Of a stretch of 64,000 nt of DNA, positions 42,594-51,400 are shown in pieces. This DNA comes from an uncultured Porphyromonadaceae bacterium (lineage in GTDB: Bacteria; Bacteroidota; Bacteroidia; Bacteroidales; Muribaculaceae): NCBI GenBank assembly GCA_947573485.1, contig CANPGB010000017.1, positions 1-64,000 on the forward strand. Direction: 5' to 3'. How positions within the stretch are numbered: position 1 is the first letter of the stretch; each line of letters starts with the position of its first letter. Below the pieces are notes generated by a model that saw only the letters and a list, made by a program, of their open reading frames with translations, was not told the origin of the DNA and did no database searches. The position numbers and the translations under genes are program-made.

Positions 42594-43259
42594 TCAATAC
42601 ACTATGTGGCCGTCGAAGAAATGTATGGTGCGGTCGGTATCGCGGGCCTGCGCCTCGTTGTGCGTAACCATGACTATGGTGCGCCCGTCCTCTTTATTGA
42701 GGCGGTGGAGAATATCCATAATCTCGACGCTCATCTTGGAGTCGAGGTTGCCGCAAGGTTCGTCGGCAAGAATCACCGAGGGGTTGCCGACTATGGCGCG
42801 GGCTATGGCCACGCGCTGCATCTGGCCGCCTGAGAGTTGCGCGGGGCGGTGACCCATGCGGTGGGCGAGGCCTACGCGCTCGAGGGCTTCCTTGGCAAGG
42901 GCCGTGCTGTCGCCCTTGAAGCCCGGGCGATAGATGAGGGGGAGAGTCACGTTGTCGAGCACGTTGAGGGTGTTGATAAGGTGGAAGCTCTGGAACACGA
43001 AGCCCAAGGTTGCATTGCGCAGGCGTGCCAATTCCTTGTCTTTGAGGCTCTCTACGGCATGGCCGTCTATTTCTACCGTGCCGGAAGTGGGGCGGTCGAG
43101 CAGACCCATGATATTCAGGAGAGTGGATTTGCCACAGCCCGAGGGGCCCATTATCGACACGAACTCGCCTTTGGCTATATTGAGGCTTACGTTCTCGAGA
43201 GCCTGGGTCTCGAGGGTATCGGTGGTGTATACTTTATTTATGTTGCTGAGAGTTATCAT
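42594..43259 (-). CDS. ABC transporter ATPase, MacB/LolD type
   Basis: 221 residues from the ATG at 43259; upstream in-frame codons reach 43313 but are not part of the family. Walker A MGPSGCGKS, Q-loop FVFQSFHLINTLNVLDNV, signature LSGGQMQR, Walker B VILADEPCGNLDS and switch His in VMVTHNEAQA are all present. It powers the two FtsX-type permeases. The signature and spacing match the MacB/LolD/FtsE group, whose members do mechanical work rather than substrate pumping through the membrane. Confidence 0.92.
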   Translation of the reverse strand: MITLSNINKVYTTDTLETQALENVSLNIAKGEFVSIMGPSGCGKSTLLNIMGLLDRPTSGTVEIDGHAVESLKDKELARLRNATLGFVFQSFHLINTLNVLDNVTLPLIYRPGFKGDSTALAKEALERVGLAHRMGHRPAQLSGGQMQRVAIARAIVGNPSVILADEPCGNLDSKMSVEIMDILHRLNKEDGRTIVMVTHNEAQARDTDRTIHFFDGHIVY

Positions 43260-43287
43260 CTTATTTAGTTTTATTCGGGTTAAACTG

Positions 43288-44604
43288 TTATTCTGCTGTG
43301 CGCAATGCCTCAACGGGCTCTATACGGCTCACCTTGAGTGCGGGCAGCCACGTGCCAATGAGGGTGCAGAGAAGAATCATGAGATAGTCGAGGGCGGCGA
43401 TTATGGCGAAGTGGAGGCCGAAATCGCCTACCCAATTGTCTATGGTATTGAACATTGCGTTATTGCCGAAGCCATTGTTGAGACCGCCGTAATAGAGGTA
43501 AATCTGCAGGAGTATGAGCAGCCCCAAAGCCGAGGCTACTGTGGCGAGCACAGCACCCTCGCCCATGAGCATTGCCATTATATGGCTGCGGCGTGCGCCG
43601 AAGGAGCGGTGTATGCCCATTTCCTCGATGCGGCGGCGCGTCTGCAGATAGAACGAGCCCGTTACGCCCAACACGAGATTGACAAGGAAGAAGAGCAGGA
43701 GCACAAGCATGGCGGCACGCTTTGCCGTGGCTCCGTTGACGCGCTCGTTGGCATCTATAATCTGTGAATAGGGAGTGACACTCTTGGCATAATAATTGCC
43801 GGTCACAAGGTTACGTGCGGCCCAGGGTGTGAAGTCGGCAGCCCAGCGCACGGGGTCTACGCCCTCGCGCAGACGCACAACAATATCCATAGTCTCCAGG
43901 GGGAAAGCTAAGGGCTCCCACACGAAAAACACGAGGTCGTTGGTGCGGTTCACGGTCTGCCAGCGCGCTCCACCCACAACACCAACAACGTTGATGAAGG
44001 TGGTGTCGCCGTTATTGACACGTATGAATTTCTTGCCCACGGCATCGCCGTCGGGCCAGAAGCGGCGGGCATAGTCCTCGGTAAGAACAACATCGCGGCC
44101 GGGGCGGTAGGCGGCAGCCGATAGCTCGGCTGGAGTAGGACTGCCCTCAACGGCCTTGAAGCCGTAGGTCTCGAAGTAGTTGCAACCGGGGTAGAAAATG
44201 GCGCTTGACACGTTGCGAAGGAGCGAGTCGGCAGGATTGCCTGTAAAATAAGCGTTTACACTAAGGCTCATTGAATTGATGTAGGAGTATTCGGGCACAG
44301 GGGCAAGCATCTCCACATCGGCGTAAGTCTTGATTTTCTGCAGCAGAGCGTGAAAATCGTTCTCCTGCATTGCCGAGTCGGCATGCTCTGCCGAGAAGCG
44401 CGAGTCTACCTCAGGCAGGCTGGCGATGCTCACCAGGGCGAGGCGCTCGTCGTCGTAGCCCGTGGGCAGCTTGTAGTCGGAAAGGCTCACCGCTCCGCGG
44501 TCTATCACCGTGAACGACACCATGCTTATGATTATCAATTCAATAAACAGCCAGGCAAGACGGCCGCGGCGGTTCCAGAGGTTTTTGAATATGAGTTTTA
44601 TCAT
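43288..44604 (-). CDS. ABC transporter permease, MacB-like (second of two)
   Basis: 438 residues. N-terminal membrane span ~18-38, a large periplasmic MacB core domain (RDVVLTEDYARRFWPDGDAVGKKFIRVNNGD), then three spans in the FtsX domain (AAMLVLLLFFLVNLVLGVTGSFYL, VLATVASALGLLILLQIYLYY, ALDYLMILLCTLIGTWLPALK) and the RIEPVEALR end. It is a half transporter; it pairs with the adjacent permease to give a heterodimer. It starts 2 bases after the stop of the first permease gene. Confidence 0.9.
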   Translation of the reverse strand: MIKLIFKNLWNRRGRLAWLFIELIIISMVSFTVIDRGAVSLSDYKLPTGYDDERLALVSIASLPEVDSRFSAEHADSAMQENDFHALLQKIKTYADVEMLAPVPEYSYINSMSLSVNAYFTGNPADSLLRNVSSAIFYPGCNYFETYGFKAVEGSPTPAELSAAAYRPGRDVVLTEDYARRFWPDGDAVGKKFIRVNNGDTTFINVVGVVGGARWQTVNRTNDLVFFVWEPLAFPLETMDIVVRLREGVDPVRWAADFTPWAARNLVTGNYYAKSVTPYSQIIDANERVNGATAKRAAMLVLLLFFLVNLVLGVTGSFYLQTRRRIEEMGIHRSFGARRSHIMAMLMGEGAVLATVASALGLLILLQIYLYYGGLNNGFGNNAMFNTIDNWVGDFGLHFAIIAALDYLMILLCTLIGTWLPALKVSRIEPVEALRTAE

Positions 44605-44605
44605 C

Positions 44606-45871
44606 TTATTTTTCCTTTAGCGATTCAACAATCGGGTGGCGGAGCGAGCGCCATGCCGGGATGAGGGCCGACATAACATTGAGCACCACACTGGCAATGA
44701 AAACGAAACCGAAGATAGCGGGGGCGAAAATCATCTCGCCGGTGACCTCGGAGGCGCGGCCTATATCGTCGGAGACAAACATATCCATGCCGCCGCAGCT
44801 CATGAAAATCCATGCCAAAGCGTAGCCCAACACACCGCCTGCGAGGGTGAGGAACAGATTCTCCCACAGCACCTGGCGCAGAAGCCGCCCGCGGGTAGCG
44901 CCGAACGATTTGCGCACGCCCATTTCGGCAAGGCGCCCTTCCATGCGGCCCGAGATCATGCCGCTGAGGTTGAGGGCAGGCACGAGCATGAGCGCAAGCA
45001 GCGAGAGCAGAATCTGCATCAGGTCGCTAACGAGGTTGAAATCACTGTTCTGCGTATGCGAGAAGGCCTTGTGTACGTGTGGCACGGGCTGGGCATAAAT
45101 GTAGCCGGTGTATTCGTCCTGCGAGTTGTTGAAGCGGTCGAAGTAGCTCTGCACTTCCTGCCTGAGCGCCTCTGGTTTGTCGCTCACCATGAGCACTTTG
45201 AAGTTGCCTATAAGCGGCCAGTCCTGGCTCCCGGCATAGTTGTCAATGGTTGTAAAGGGCACGTACACATTGCCGAACGACGACTCTTCGGTGGGCGTTC
45301 CCTGGCGCACAACGCCCGTAATCTTATACTCCTTGAAGTCGACCGACACATAGCGCCCTATGACATCGGCAGGCTCTACGGCGCCGAAAATATCGCGTGC
45401 GGTGCGCTCGGTGATAACGGCGCTCTTTATGCCACTGTCGAAATCGGCCTGCGAGAAGGGCTTTCCGGCAAGAAAATCAAATTCGTATATGCCGAAAAAG
45501 GCGGGGTCTACGCCTCGGAAAGTGATAAGTTGGTCGGTGCCCCCGATAGCGCTCTGGGCGTAATGGTCCTCCCAGTCGTCGAAGTAGGCGCTAACCTCGC
45601 TTGCGTTTTCGAGATTGTAGAAGAAATCGCGCACAACATCGTAGGAAACATTCCATATACGCGAGCTGCCGTTTGGCCGCTGCATGTTGAGAGACTCGAA
45701 ATAATAGGTGTCGGCTCGCTTGTACTCGGGGTAGACCGGCGCCACCTTGGTGTAGAATATCACGGCAATCACGGTGGTTGTGGCAAGCGCGAGAGCCGTA
45801 CCGAAAATGTAGATTGCCGAGAAGAGCTTATCGTGGCGTATCAACTGCCACACTTGTCGTAAGGTTCTCAT
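44606..45871 (-). CDS. ABC transporter permease, MacB-like (first of two)
   Basis: 421 residues with the same layout as the next gene: an N-terminal span (KLFSAIYIFGTALALATTTVIAVIFY), a periplasmic MacB core (SAVITERTARDIFGAVEPADVIGRYVSVDFKEYKITGVV), and three FtsX-domain spans (LLSLLALMLVPALNLSGMI, LTLAGGVLGYALAWIF, FAPAIFGFVFIASVVLNVMSALIP). Its start overlaps the end of the adaptor gene by 4 bases. Confidence 0.9.
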   Translation of the reverse strand: MRTLRQVWQLIRHDKLFSAIYIFGTALALATTTVIAVIFYTKVAPVYPEYKRADTYYFESLNMQRPNGSSRIWNVSYDVVRDFFYNLENASEVSAYFDDWEDHYAQSAIGGTDQLITFRGVDPAFFGIYEFDFLAGKPFSQADFDSGIKSAVITERTARDIFGAVEPADVIGRYVSVDFKEYKITGVVRQGTPTEESSFGNVYVPFTTIDNYAGSQDWPLIGNFKVLMVSDKPEALRQEVQSYFDRFNNSQDEYTGYIYAQPVPHVHKAFSHTQNSDFNLVSDLMQILLSLLALMLVPALNLSGMISGRMEGRLAEMGVRKSFGATRGRLLRQVLWENLFLTLAGGVLGYALAWIFMSCGGMDMFVSDDIGRASEVTGEMIFAPAIFGFVFIASVVLNVMSALIPAWRSLRHPIVESLKEK

Positions 45872-47121
45872 TTTATGGTAAGTTTGGTTTTATCATCGAA
45901 TCGTTTCATGTCGGAGACCACCACCTGCTCTCCCTCATGCAGGCCGCTTATAACCTGCACATGCTCGGGGGAGGCCGCGCCGAGCATCACCTGCCGCCGC
46001 TCGAGGGTAGCACCGTCGGCGCTGCGCACGAAGAGCGAGTAGTTGCCCTCGCCGCGGTAGAAGCTGTCGTTGGCTATGCGAAGAGAGCTGTCGACGATGC
46101 CGTCGCTCACATACACATCGGGGCGCAGACCGGCGCGGAGGGCAGTGGTGCTGTCGTTATCGAGGCTCACGGTAAAACTTATCATACCGCTCTGCGACGT
46201 AGGCACAACTGCCGACACCCTGCCCTCCATGAGAGTGCCGCCGACGCGTACCTTGGCGCGGGCACCGGGTACAAGCACACGCACATAGGTGTCAGACGTC
46301 TGACCCTCAACCTTATAGTGGCCGAGGTCGGCTATGGTTGCCACTTGCTGCCCCTCGTTTACCATGGCGCCGCGCGTATCGGCAATCTGCGTGATAGTGG
46401 CACGGCGCGGTGCGCGTATCTCGGCCTCGCCAAGGGTGCGGTCGGCAAGAGCCGCCTCCTTGGCAAGAATATCAATCTCAAGCTGTTTGACGGCAGCGGC
46501 AGCCTTGCGTGTGGCACGCTCATCGGTGAGGCGGCGGCGCAGCTGCTCCTGCTCCAACCGGGCCGAGCGGAGGGCGAAATCGGCCTCGCGCACCTTGTCG
46601 GTAGTGCCGCTGCCAATGCTGTCGAGGTAGCGCTCGTTGGCAAGCTCGGCTTCAAGACGCATCACACGCATCGCGCCCACCTTGATTTGCATTTCGAGGT
46701 CAGAGAGGGCGGTGTTGTCGCCCGCCGCCTGCTGCTCAAGTTCGAGCCGCTTCATGGTCAGGTGGTCGGCACGCTCTGAGGCAGCGTCGCGAGCCTTCTG
46801 CAGGTCGAGGACGAGCAGCGGAGTACCGGCCTCGACCACGTCGCCCACATGGTGGCACACCTCAAGTATGCGCGAGCTCACCGGCGAATTTATCACTTCC
46901 TCAAAAGCAGGCACCACACGGCCGGTGGCACTCACGCTGGCCTCTATGCTGCCCGTGCTAACCTGCGAGAAGCGCAGGTCGGCGGCAGCAACCTTCTTTG
47001 TGCCAAAGGCTGCAAAACCCCACCAGAGGAGCAGCCCCGCACCGACCGCAGGCAGCGCGATCTTGGCAATCTGCGCCGCGCGCCGCCTCCGTATTTGTGT
47101 TGTAGAAATTTTTCTGTCCAT
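45868..47121 (-). CDS. MacA/HlyD-type efflux adaptor
   Basis: 417 residues from the ATG at 47121 (MDRKISTTQIRRRR...). ATGs also lie in frame at 47142 and 47172, but the inferred sigma-54 start point is near 47140, so 47121 is preferred. One membrane span (IALPAVGAGLLLWWGFAAFG), a lipoyl domain (VVPAFEEVINSPVSSRILEVCHHVGDVVEAGTPLLVLD), a coiled-coil hairpin (~90-190), then beta-barrel domains (LRAGLRPDVYVSDGIVDSSLRI). It links the ABC permeases to the TolC-like channel. It is first in the five-gene operon. Confidence 0.9.
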   Translation of the reverse strand: MDRKISTTQIRRRRAAQIAKIALPAVGAGLLLWWGFAAFGTKKVAAADLRFSQVSTGSIEASVSATGRVVPAFEEVINSPVSSRILEVCHHVGDVVEAGTPLLVLDLQKARDAASERADHLTMKRLELEQQAAGDNTALSDLEMQIKVGAMRVMRLEAELANERYLDSIGSGTTDKVREADFALRSARLEQEQLRRRLTDERATRKAAAAVKQLEIDILAKEAALADRTLGEAEIRAPRRATITQIADTRGAMVNEGQQVATIADLGHYKVEGQTSDTYVRVLVPGARAKVRVGGTLMEGRVSAVVPTSQSGMISFTVSLDNDSTTALRAGLRPDVYVSDGIVDSSLRIANDSFYRGEGNYSLFVRSADGATLERRQVMLGAASPEHVQVISGLHEGEQVVVSDMKRFDDKTKLTIK

Positions 47122-47139
47122 TTTTTTGTTATCGTTTGC

Positions 47140-47165
47140 CATATATACTTCAAAAGCCGTGCCAA
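47140..47165 (-). promoter_or_regulatory. Sigma-54 promoter of the ABC efflux operon
   Basis: On the minus strand TTGGCACG-GCTT-TTGA (47165-47150) matches the sigma-54 -24/-12 consensus TGGCACG-N4-TTGC with one mismatch in the -12 element. The GG and the TTG are in the right spacing. The start point would be near 47140, 19 bases before the chosen ATG. No housekeeping TAnnTTTG box was found on the minus strand here. Confidence 0.6.
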
Positions 47166-47219
47166 AAATCATTATTCTTTGTTATTCAATACTTTAGCAC
47201 CTTTCAAATCGCCGCCACA

Positions 47220-47237
47220 CTGTCCGTTATCGGACAG
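47220..47237. promoter_or_regulatory. Palindromic enhancer-type site, CTGTCCG-TTAT-CGGACAG
   Basis: A perfect 7-bp palindrome with a 4-base spacer. Its centre is about 88 bases upstream of the predicted sigma-54 start point, inside the usual range for binding of an NtrC-type activator. No gene for such a regulator lies in the window. Confidence 0.6.
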
Positions 47238-47270
47238 GTGTACGGCAGCTCGCAAAAAAAGTGTACATTT

Positions 47271-47352
47271 GTGGCGCTTTCCGCGCCACCACAACACCAA
47301 AGCAGCTTCAAAAAGCTAACCCCTTTGGAGTTGTGTGAGGGCGGAAAGCCCG
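47271..47352. repeat. 82-base imperfect palindrome in front of the Y1 transposase gene
   Basis: Left arm 47271-47303 and right arm 47318-47352 are roughly complementary (core matches: GCTTTCCGC at 47276-47284 with GCGGAAAGC at 47341-47349, and CACAACACCAAAG with CTTTGGAGTTGTG at 12 of 13 bases). The tip is AGCTT-caaa-AAGCT (47304-47317). The ends also form small hairpins on their own, GTGGCGC-TTTCC-GCGCCAC (47271-47289) and GGGC-GGAAA-GCCC (47339-47351), whose loops are complementary. A TACATTTG box (47264-47271) adjoins the left end and is a possible -7 element for the downstream gene. Confidence 0.65.
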
Positions 47353-47369
47353 AACCCAACATCTAAACC

Positions 47370-48314
47370 ATGGCAAGCGAGACACCGACTTTCAACCGAA
47401 ACTTCCACAGGCGCCGTAACGGGCACGACTACCGCGCGCCCTGGAAGTACCATATAACGCTCTCGAAAAGTGCCTCGGCACCGGTTTTCGGAACTCTATC
47501 CTACGACCCCACCGACCCCGCCAGCGCCACAATTATCCGTTCCGAGTTGGGAAACATTATAGCCCTGGAAATTTTGGCGCTTTCAAGATACCACCAACAG
47601 GTTCAGGTCTACCAGTTTGCTATTATGCCCGACCACATCCACATACTGCTCCGCGTCAAGGAACGCATGGAAAAACCTCTGGGCTATGTTATTCTAAATC
47701 TCATGGCTGCCATTGCCAGGCAGTTCTCCAAAATTTCGGGAACCGAAAGCCCGACCCCAATCTTCGAAAGAGGCTATAATGACCGCATAATATATCCCCA
47801 CCGAAGCCTCGATGCCGTATTCCGCTACATCCGTGAAAATCCCGCAAGACTTGCCTTCCGCCGCTCGTTTCCCGACTTCTTCAGGCGCATATCAAAGGTG
47901 TGTATTGCAGGGAAATATTACGAAACTTACGGCAACATCCAACTGCTTGAAAACCCGTTTAAAGAACAAGTGGTTGTGCACCGCCGAAACACCGCCGAAG
48001 AAAATAGCCGCCTGAGCAACCTTTGGCTACATACTGCCACCGGGGGAGGGGTTCTTGTATCGCCATTCATATCTCCTGCAGAGAAAAACATACGCAGGCA
48101 GGCCGAAGAGCTCGGGGGGAGAATAATCCTGATTACAGATGTTCCTTTCCCCGAAAGATTCAAGCCGGCTCTGCGAGATTTCGACCTATGCTGTCAAGGC
48201 CGTCTCCTGATAATAGCGCCTGAATCAAGCACCGAAAAATCTCTGCCGCCGCAGCTCTCACGAGAAAGGTGTATGGCCATGAACGCTCTCTCCTCCGCTA
48301 TCTGCGCCCCGTAA
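47370..48314 (+). CDS. Y1 (REP-associated/IS200-like) transposase domain fused to a C-terminal domain
   Basis: 314 residues. Residues ~25-180 are a Y1_Tnp domain: HDYRAPWKYHITLSK, then QVYQFAIMPDHIHILLRV carrying the HUH pair (HIH), FERGYNDRII and VFRYIRENPARLAF with the Tyr-containing YI..NP motif. The C-terminal ~110 residues (GGGVLVSPFISPAEKNIRRQAEELGGRIILI, CCQGRLLIIAP, SRERCMAMNALSSAI) are an extra domain that I recall on other Bacteroidetes proteins, with a Rossmann/DprA-like look. Single-strand DNA nicking and joining is inferred for the Y1 part. It lies directly after an 82-base imperfect palindrome. Full length and apparently intact. Confidence 0.78.
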   Translation: MASETPTFNRNFHRRRNGHDYRAPWKYHITLSKSASAPVFGTLSYDPTDPASATIIRSELGNIIALEILALSRYHQQVQVYQFAIMPDHIHILLRVKERMEKPLGYVILNLMAAIARQFSKISGTESPTPIFERGYNDRIIYPHRSLDAVFRYIRENPARLAFRRSFPDFFRRISKVCIAGKYYETYGNIQLLENPFKEQVVVHRRNTAEENSRLSNLWLHTATGGGVLVSPFISPAEKNIRRQAEELGGRIILITDVPFPERFKPALRDFDLCCQGRLLIIAPESSTEKSLPPQLSRERCMAMNALSSAICAP

Positions 48315-48360
48315 TAGCGCGCGGGCGCATGTTTAGCTATATACATTGAAGAAAATTTCG

Positions 48361-48368
48361 TAACTTTG
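48361..48368 (+). promoter_or_regulatory. -7 box of the dnaE promoter
   Basis: TAACTTTG, a full match, 62 bases before the dnaE ATG. The -33 region is AT-rich but not a clear TTTG. A short palindrome GCATGCCCGGCATGC lies just downstream within the leader. Confidence 0.55.
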
Positions 48369-48429
48369 GGCTGCCGTTTGTGCATGCCCGGCATGCGCGG
48401 CGGTTTATCTCTCTAATAACTACCGCACT

Positions 48430-51400
48430 ATGTCGCAATTCGTCCACCTTCACGTTCACACGTCATACTCTCTCCTCGACGGCCTCTCGTCGGTTTCCGG
48501 CCTTATCAAAAAGGCGGTGGCCGACGGCATGCCCGCTCTCGCCATGACCGACCACGGAAATATGTTCGGCGCAAAGGCTTTTTTCAACGACGTGAAAAAA
48601 CACAACAAAAAGGTGAAGGAGGAGACCGGCAAGGCCAAGGAGGCCCTCGCCGAAGCCGAAGCTTCGGGCGACGCCGAGGCCATAGAAGCCGCCAAGGCTG
48701 CCCTCGAGAAAGCCAAGAGCCGCTACCTCAAGCCTATCCTCGGCTGCGAGATGTATGTGGCGCAGAAATCGCTCCATAACCGCGACGACCAGAAAGACAA
48801 GGGCCGCCACCTGGTGGTGCTCGCAAAGAACGAGCGAGGCTACAAAAACCTCATAAAACTCGTGTCAAAAGCCTGGACTGAGGGCTATTACTACCACCCC
48901 CGCACCGACAAGCAGGAGCTTGCCGCCCACCGCGAGGGCCTCATAATATGCTCGGCATGTCTCGGCGGCGAGATTCCCCGTCTGCTCTCGGCCGGCGACT
49001 ACGAGGGCGCCGACCGCGCCGTGGCATGGTGGAAAGAGACTTTCGGCGACGACTACTATATTGAGATTCAGCGCCACAAGGCCACCGTGCCGCGTGCCAA
49101 CCACGAAACATACCAACACCAGCGCGCCATAGAGCCACAGCTCCTCGAGCTTGCCCGCAAACACGGCGTGAAGGTGATAGCCACCAACGACGTACACTTC
49201 GTCGACGAAGCCGACGCCGAAGCACACGACAAGCTCATCTGCCTTGCCACCAACCACTTCGTGAGCGACGAGAACCGTATGCTATACACCAAGCAGGAGT
49301 GGTTCAAGACAACTTCGGAAATGGAGCAGGTTTTCGCCGACATGCCCGAAATCCTCGCCAACACCGTTGAAATCGCCGACAAGGTGTCGGAGTACGACAT
49401 CGACCACGCACCTATCATGCCCAACTTCGCTATCCCCGCGGAGTTCGGCACCGAAGAGGAGTATCGCAGCCGCATCACCGAGCAGGAGCTCTTCGACGAG
49501 TTCACGCGCGACGAAAACGGCAATGTGGTGATGTCGGAAGAGGAAGGACGCAAGAAAATCGACCGTCTCGGCGGATACGAGAAGCTTTACCGCATAAAAT
49601 TCGAGGCCGATTACCTCCGCAAAATAACATACGAGGGCGCTGCCCGACGCTATGGCACACCGCTCAACCATGAAGTCGACGACCGCATACGCTTCGAGCT
49701 CCACATTATGAAGACCATGGGTTTCCCCGGCTACTTCCTTATTGTGGAAGACTTTATCCGCGTCGGGCGCCAGCTCGGCGTGAGCATCGGTCCGGGTCGT
49801 GGCTCGGCGGCAGGCTCCGTTGTGGCCTACTGCCTCGGCATCACTCAGATCGACCCCCTGAAGTACGACCTCCTTTTTGAACGATTCCTCAACCCCGACC
49901 GTATCTCCCTCCCCGATATCGACGTCGACTTCGACGACGACGGCCGCGAGACAGTGCTCAACTACGTAACCGAGCGCTACGGCGCCGCCAACGTCGCACA
50001 CATCATCACCTACGGCACCATGGCCGCAAAGTCGGCTATCAAAGACGTGGCCCGAGTGATGAAATACCCCGTGGCAACGGCAAACCACCTCACTAAGCTC
50101 ATACCCAGGCATATGCCTGCCGACCCCAAGGACGAGTCGAAAGAGCTCAAGCAGACCGTGGCCAACTGCATAAAATATGTGCCCGAGTTCAAGACCGAAA
50201 TGGACCGCGATGCCGGCGTTTCCGAGATTATGAACTTCGCCGACAAGCTCGAAGGCACAATTCGCAACGTGGGCGTACACGCCTGCGGTGTAATCATATG
50301 CCGCGACGATGTCACCGACTGGGTACCCGTGAGCACAGCCGCCGACAAGAACGGCGACCGCATCCTCGTCACCCAGTACGAGGGCCGCGTTATCGAGGAT
50401 ACTGGTCTTATCAAAATGGACTTCCTCGGGCTCAAGACGCTCTCCATTATCCGCGACGCCGTGGCAAACATCAAGCAGAGCCGCGGCATAGACCTCGACA
50501 TCGACACCATACCTATCGACGACCGCAAGACCTACGACCTCTACTCCCGCGGTGCGACCGTCGGCACCTTCCAGTTCGAGTCGCCCGGCATGCAGCGCTA
50601 CCTGCGCGAGCTCCAGCCAAGCGTTTTCGAGGACCTCATTGCCATGAACGCCCTCTACCGCCCGGGGCCTATGGAGAACATCCCCGAGTTCATTGCCCGC
50701 AAGCACGGCAAGGAAATCAAATACGACATCCCCGAAATGGAGGTCTACCTCAAGGATACCTACGGCATCACCGTCTACCAGGAGCAGGTCATGCTCCTGT
50801 CGCGACTCCTTGCAGGCTTCACCCGCGGCCAGAGCGACACCCTCCGCAAGGCCATGGGTAAGAAGCTCATTGCCAAGATGAACGAGCTGAAAGACAAGTT
50901 CCTCGAAGGCGGCCAGGCCAAGGGGCACAAGAAAGACGTACTCGAGAAAATATGGGCCGAGTGGGAGAAATTCGCCTCCTACGCCTTCAACAAGAGCCAC
51001 GCCACATGCTACAGCTGGGTGGCTTTCCAGACGGGCTACCTCAAAGCCAACTACCCCGAGGAGTTCATGGCTGCCGTGCTCAGCCGAAACCTCGACGATA
51101 TAAGCAAGCTCTCGTTCTACATGGACGAGTGCAAGGCCATGGGCCTCGAAGTGAAAGGCCCCGACATCAACGAGTCGTTCTCCACCTTCAGCGTGCCTCA
51201 GCCGGGCGTAATCCGCTTCGGGCTCTCGGCTATCAAGGGCATAGGCGCCGATGTGGTGAAAGGCATAGTGGACTGCCGCCAGAAAGACGGCAAATTCAAA
51301 GACATCTACGACTTTGTGGAGCGCGTGCCCTCGACGGCGCTCAACCGCCGCGTGTTCGATAACCTCGCTCTCTCTGGCGCCTTCGACTGCTTCGACGGCC

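Noticed and set aside
44636-45862. Plus-strand open frame of 408 codons opposite the first ABC permease
   Set aside because: Shadow of a conserved permease; the sequence has no signal peptide or domain.
41116-47172. Tripartite multidrug RND reading of the adaptor and TolC genes
   Set aside because: The two permeases between them are FtsX/MacB-type ABC proteins with their own ATPase; no RND permease is in this operon.
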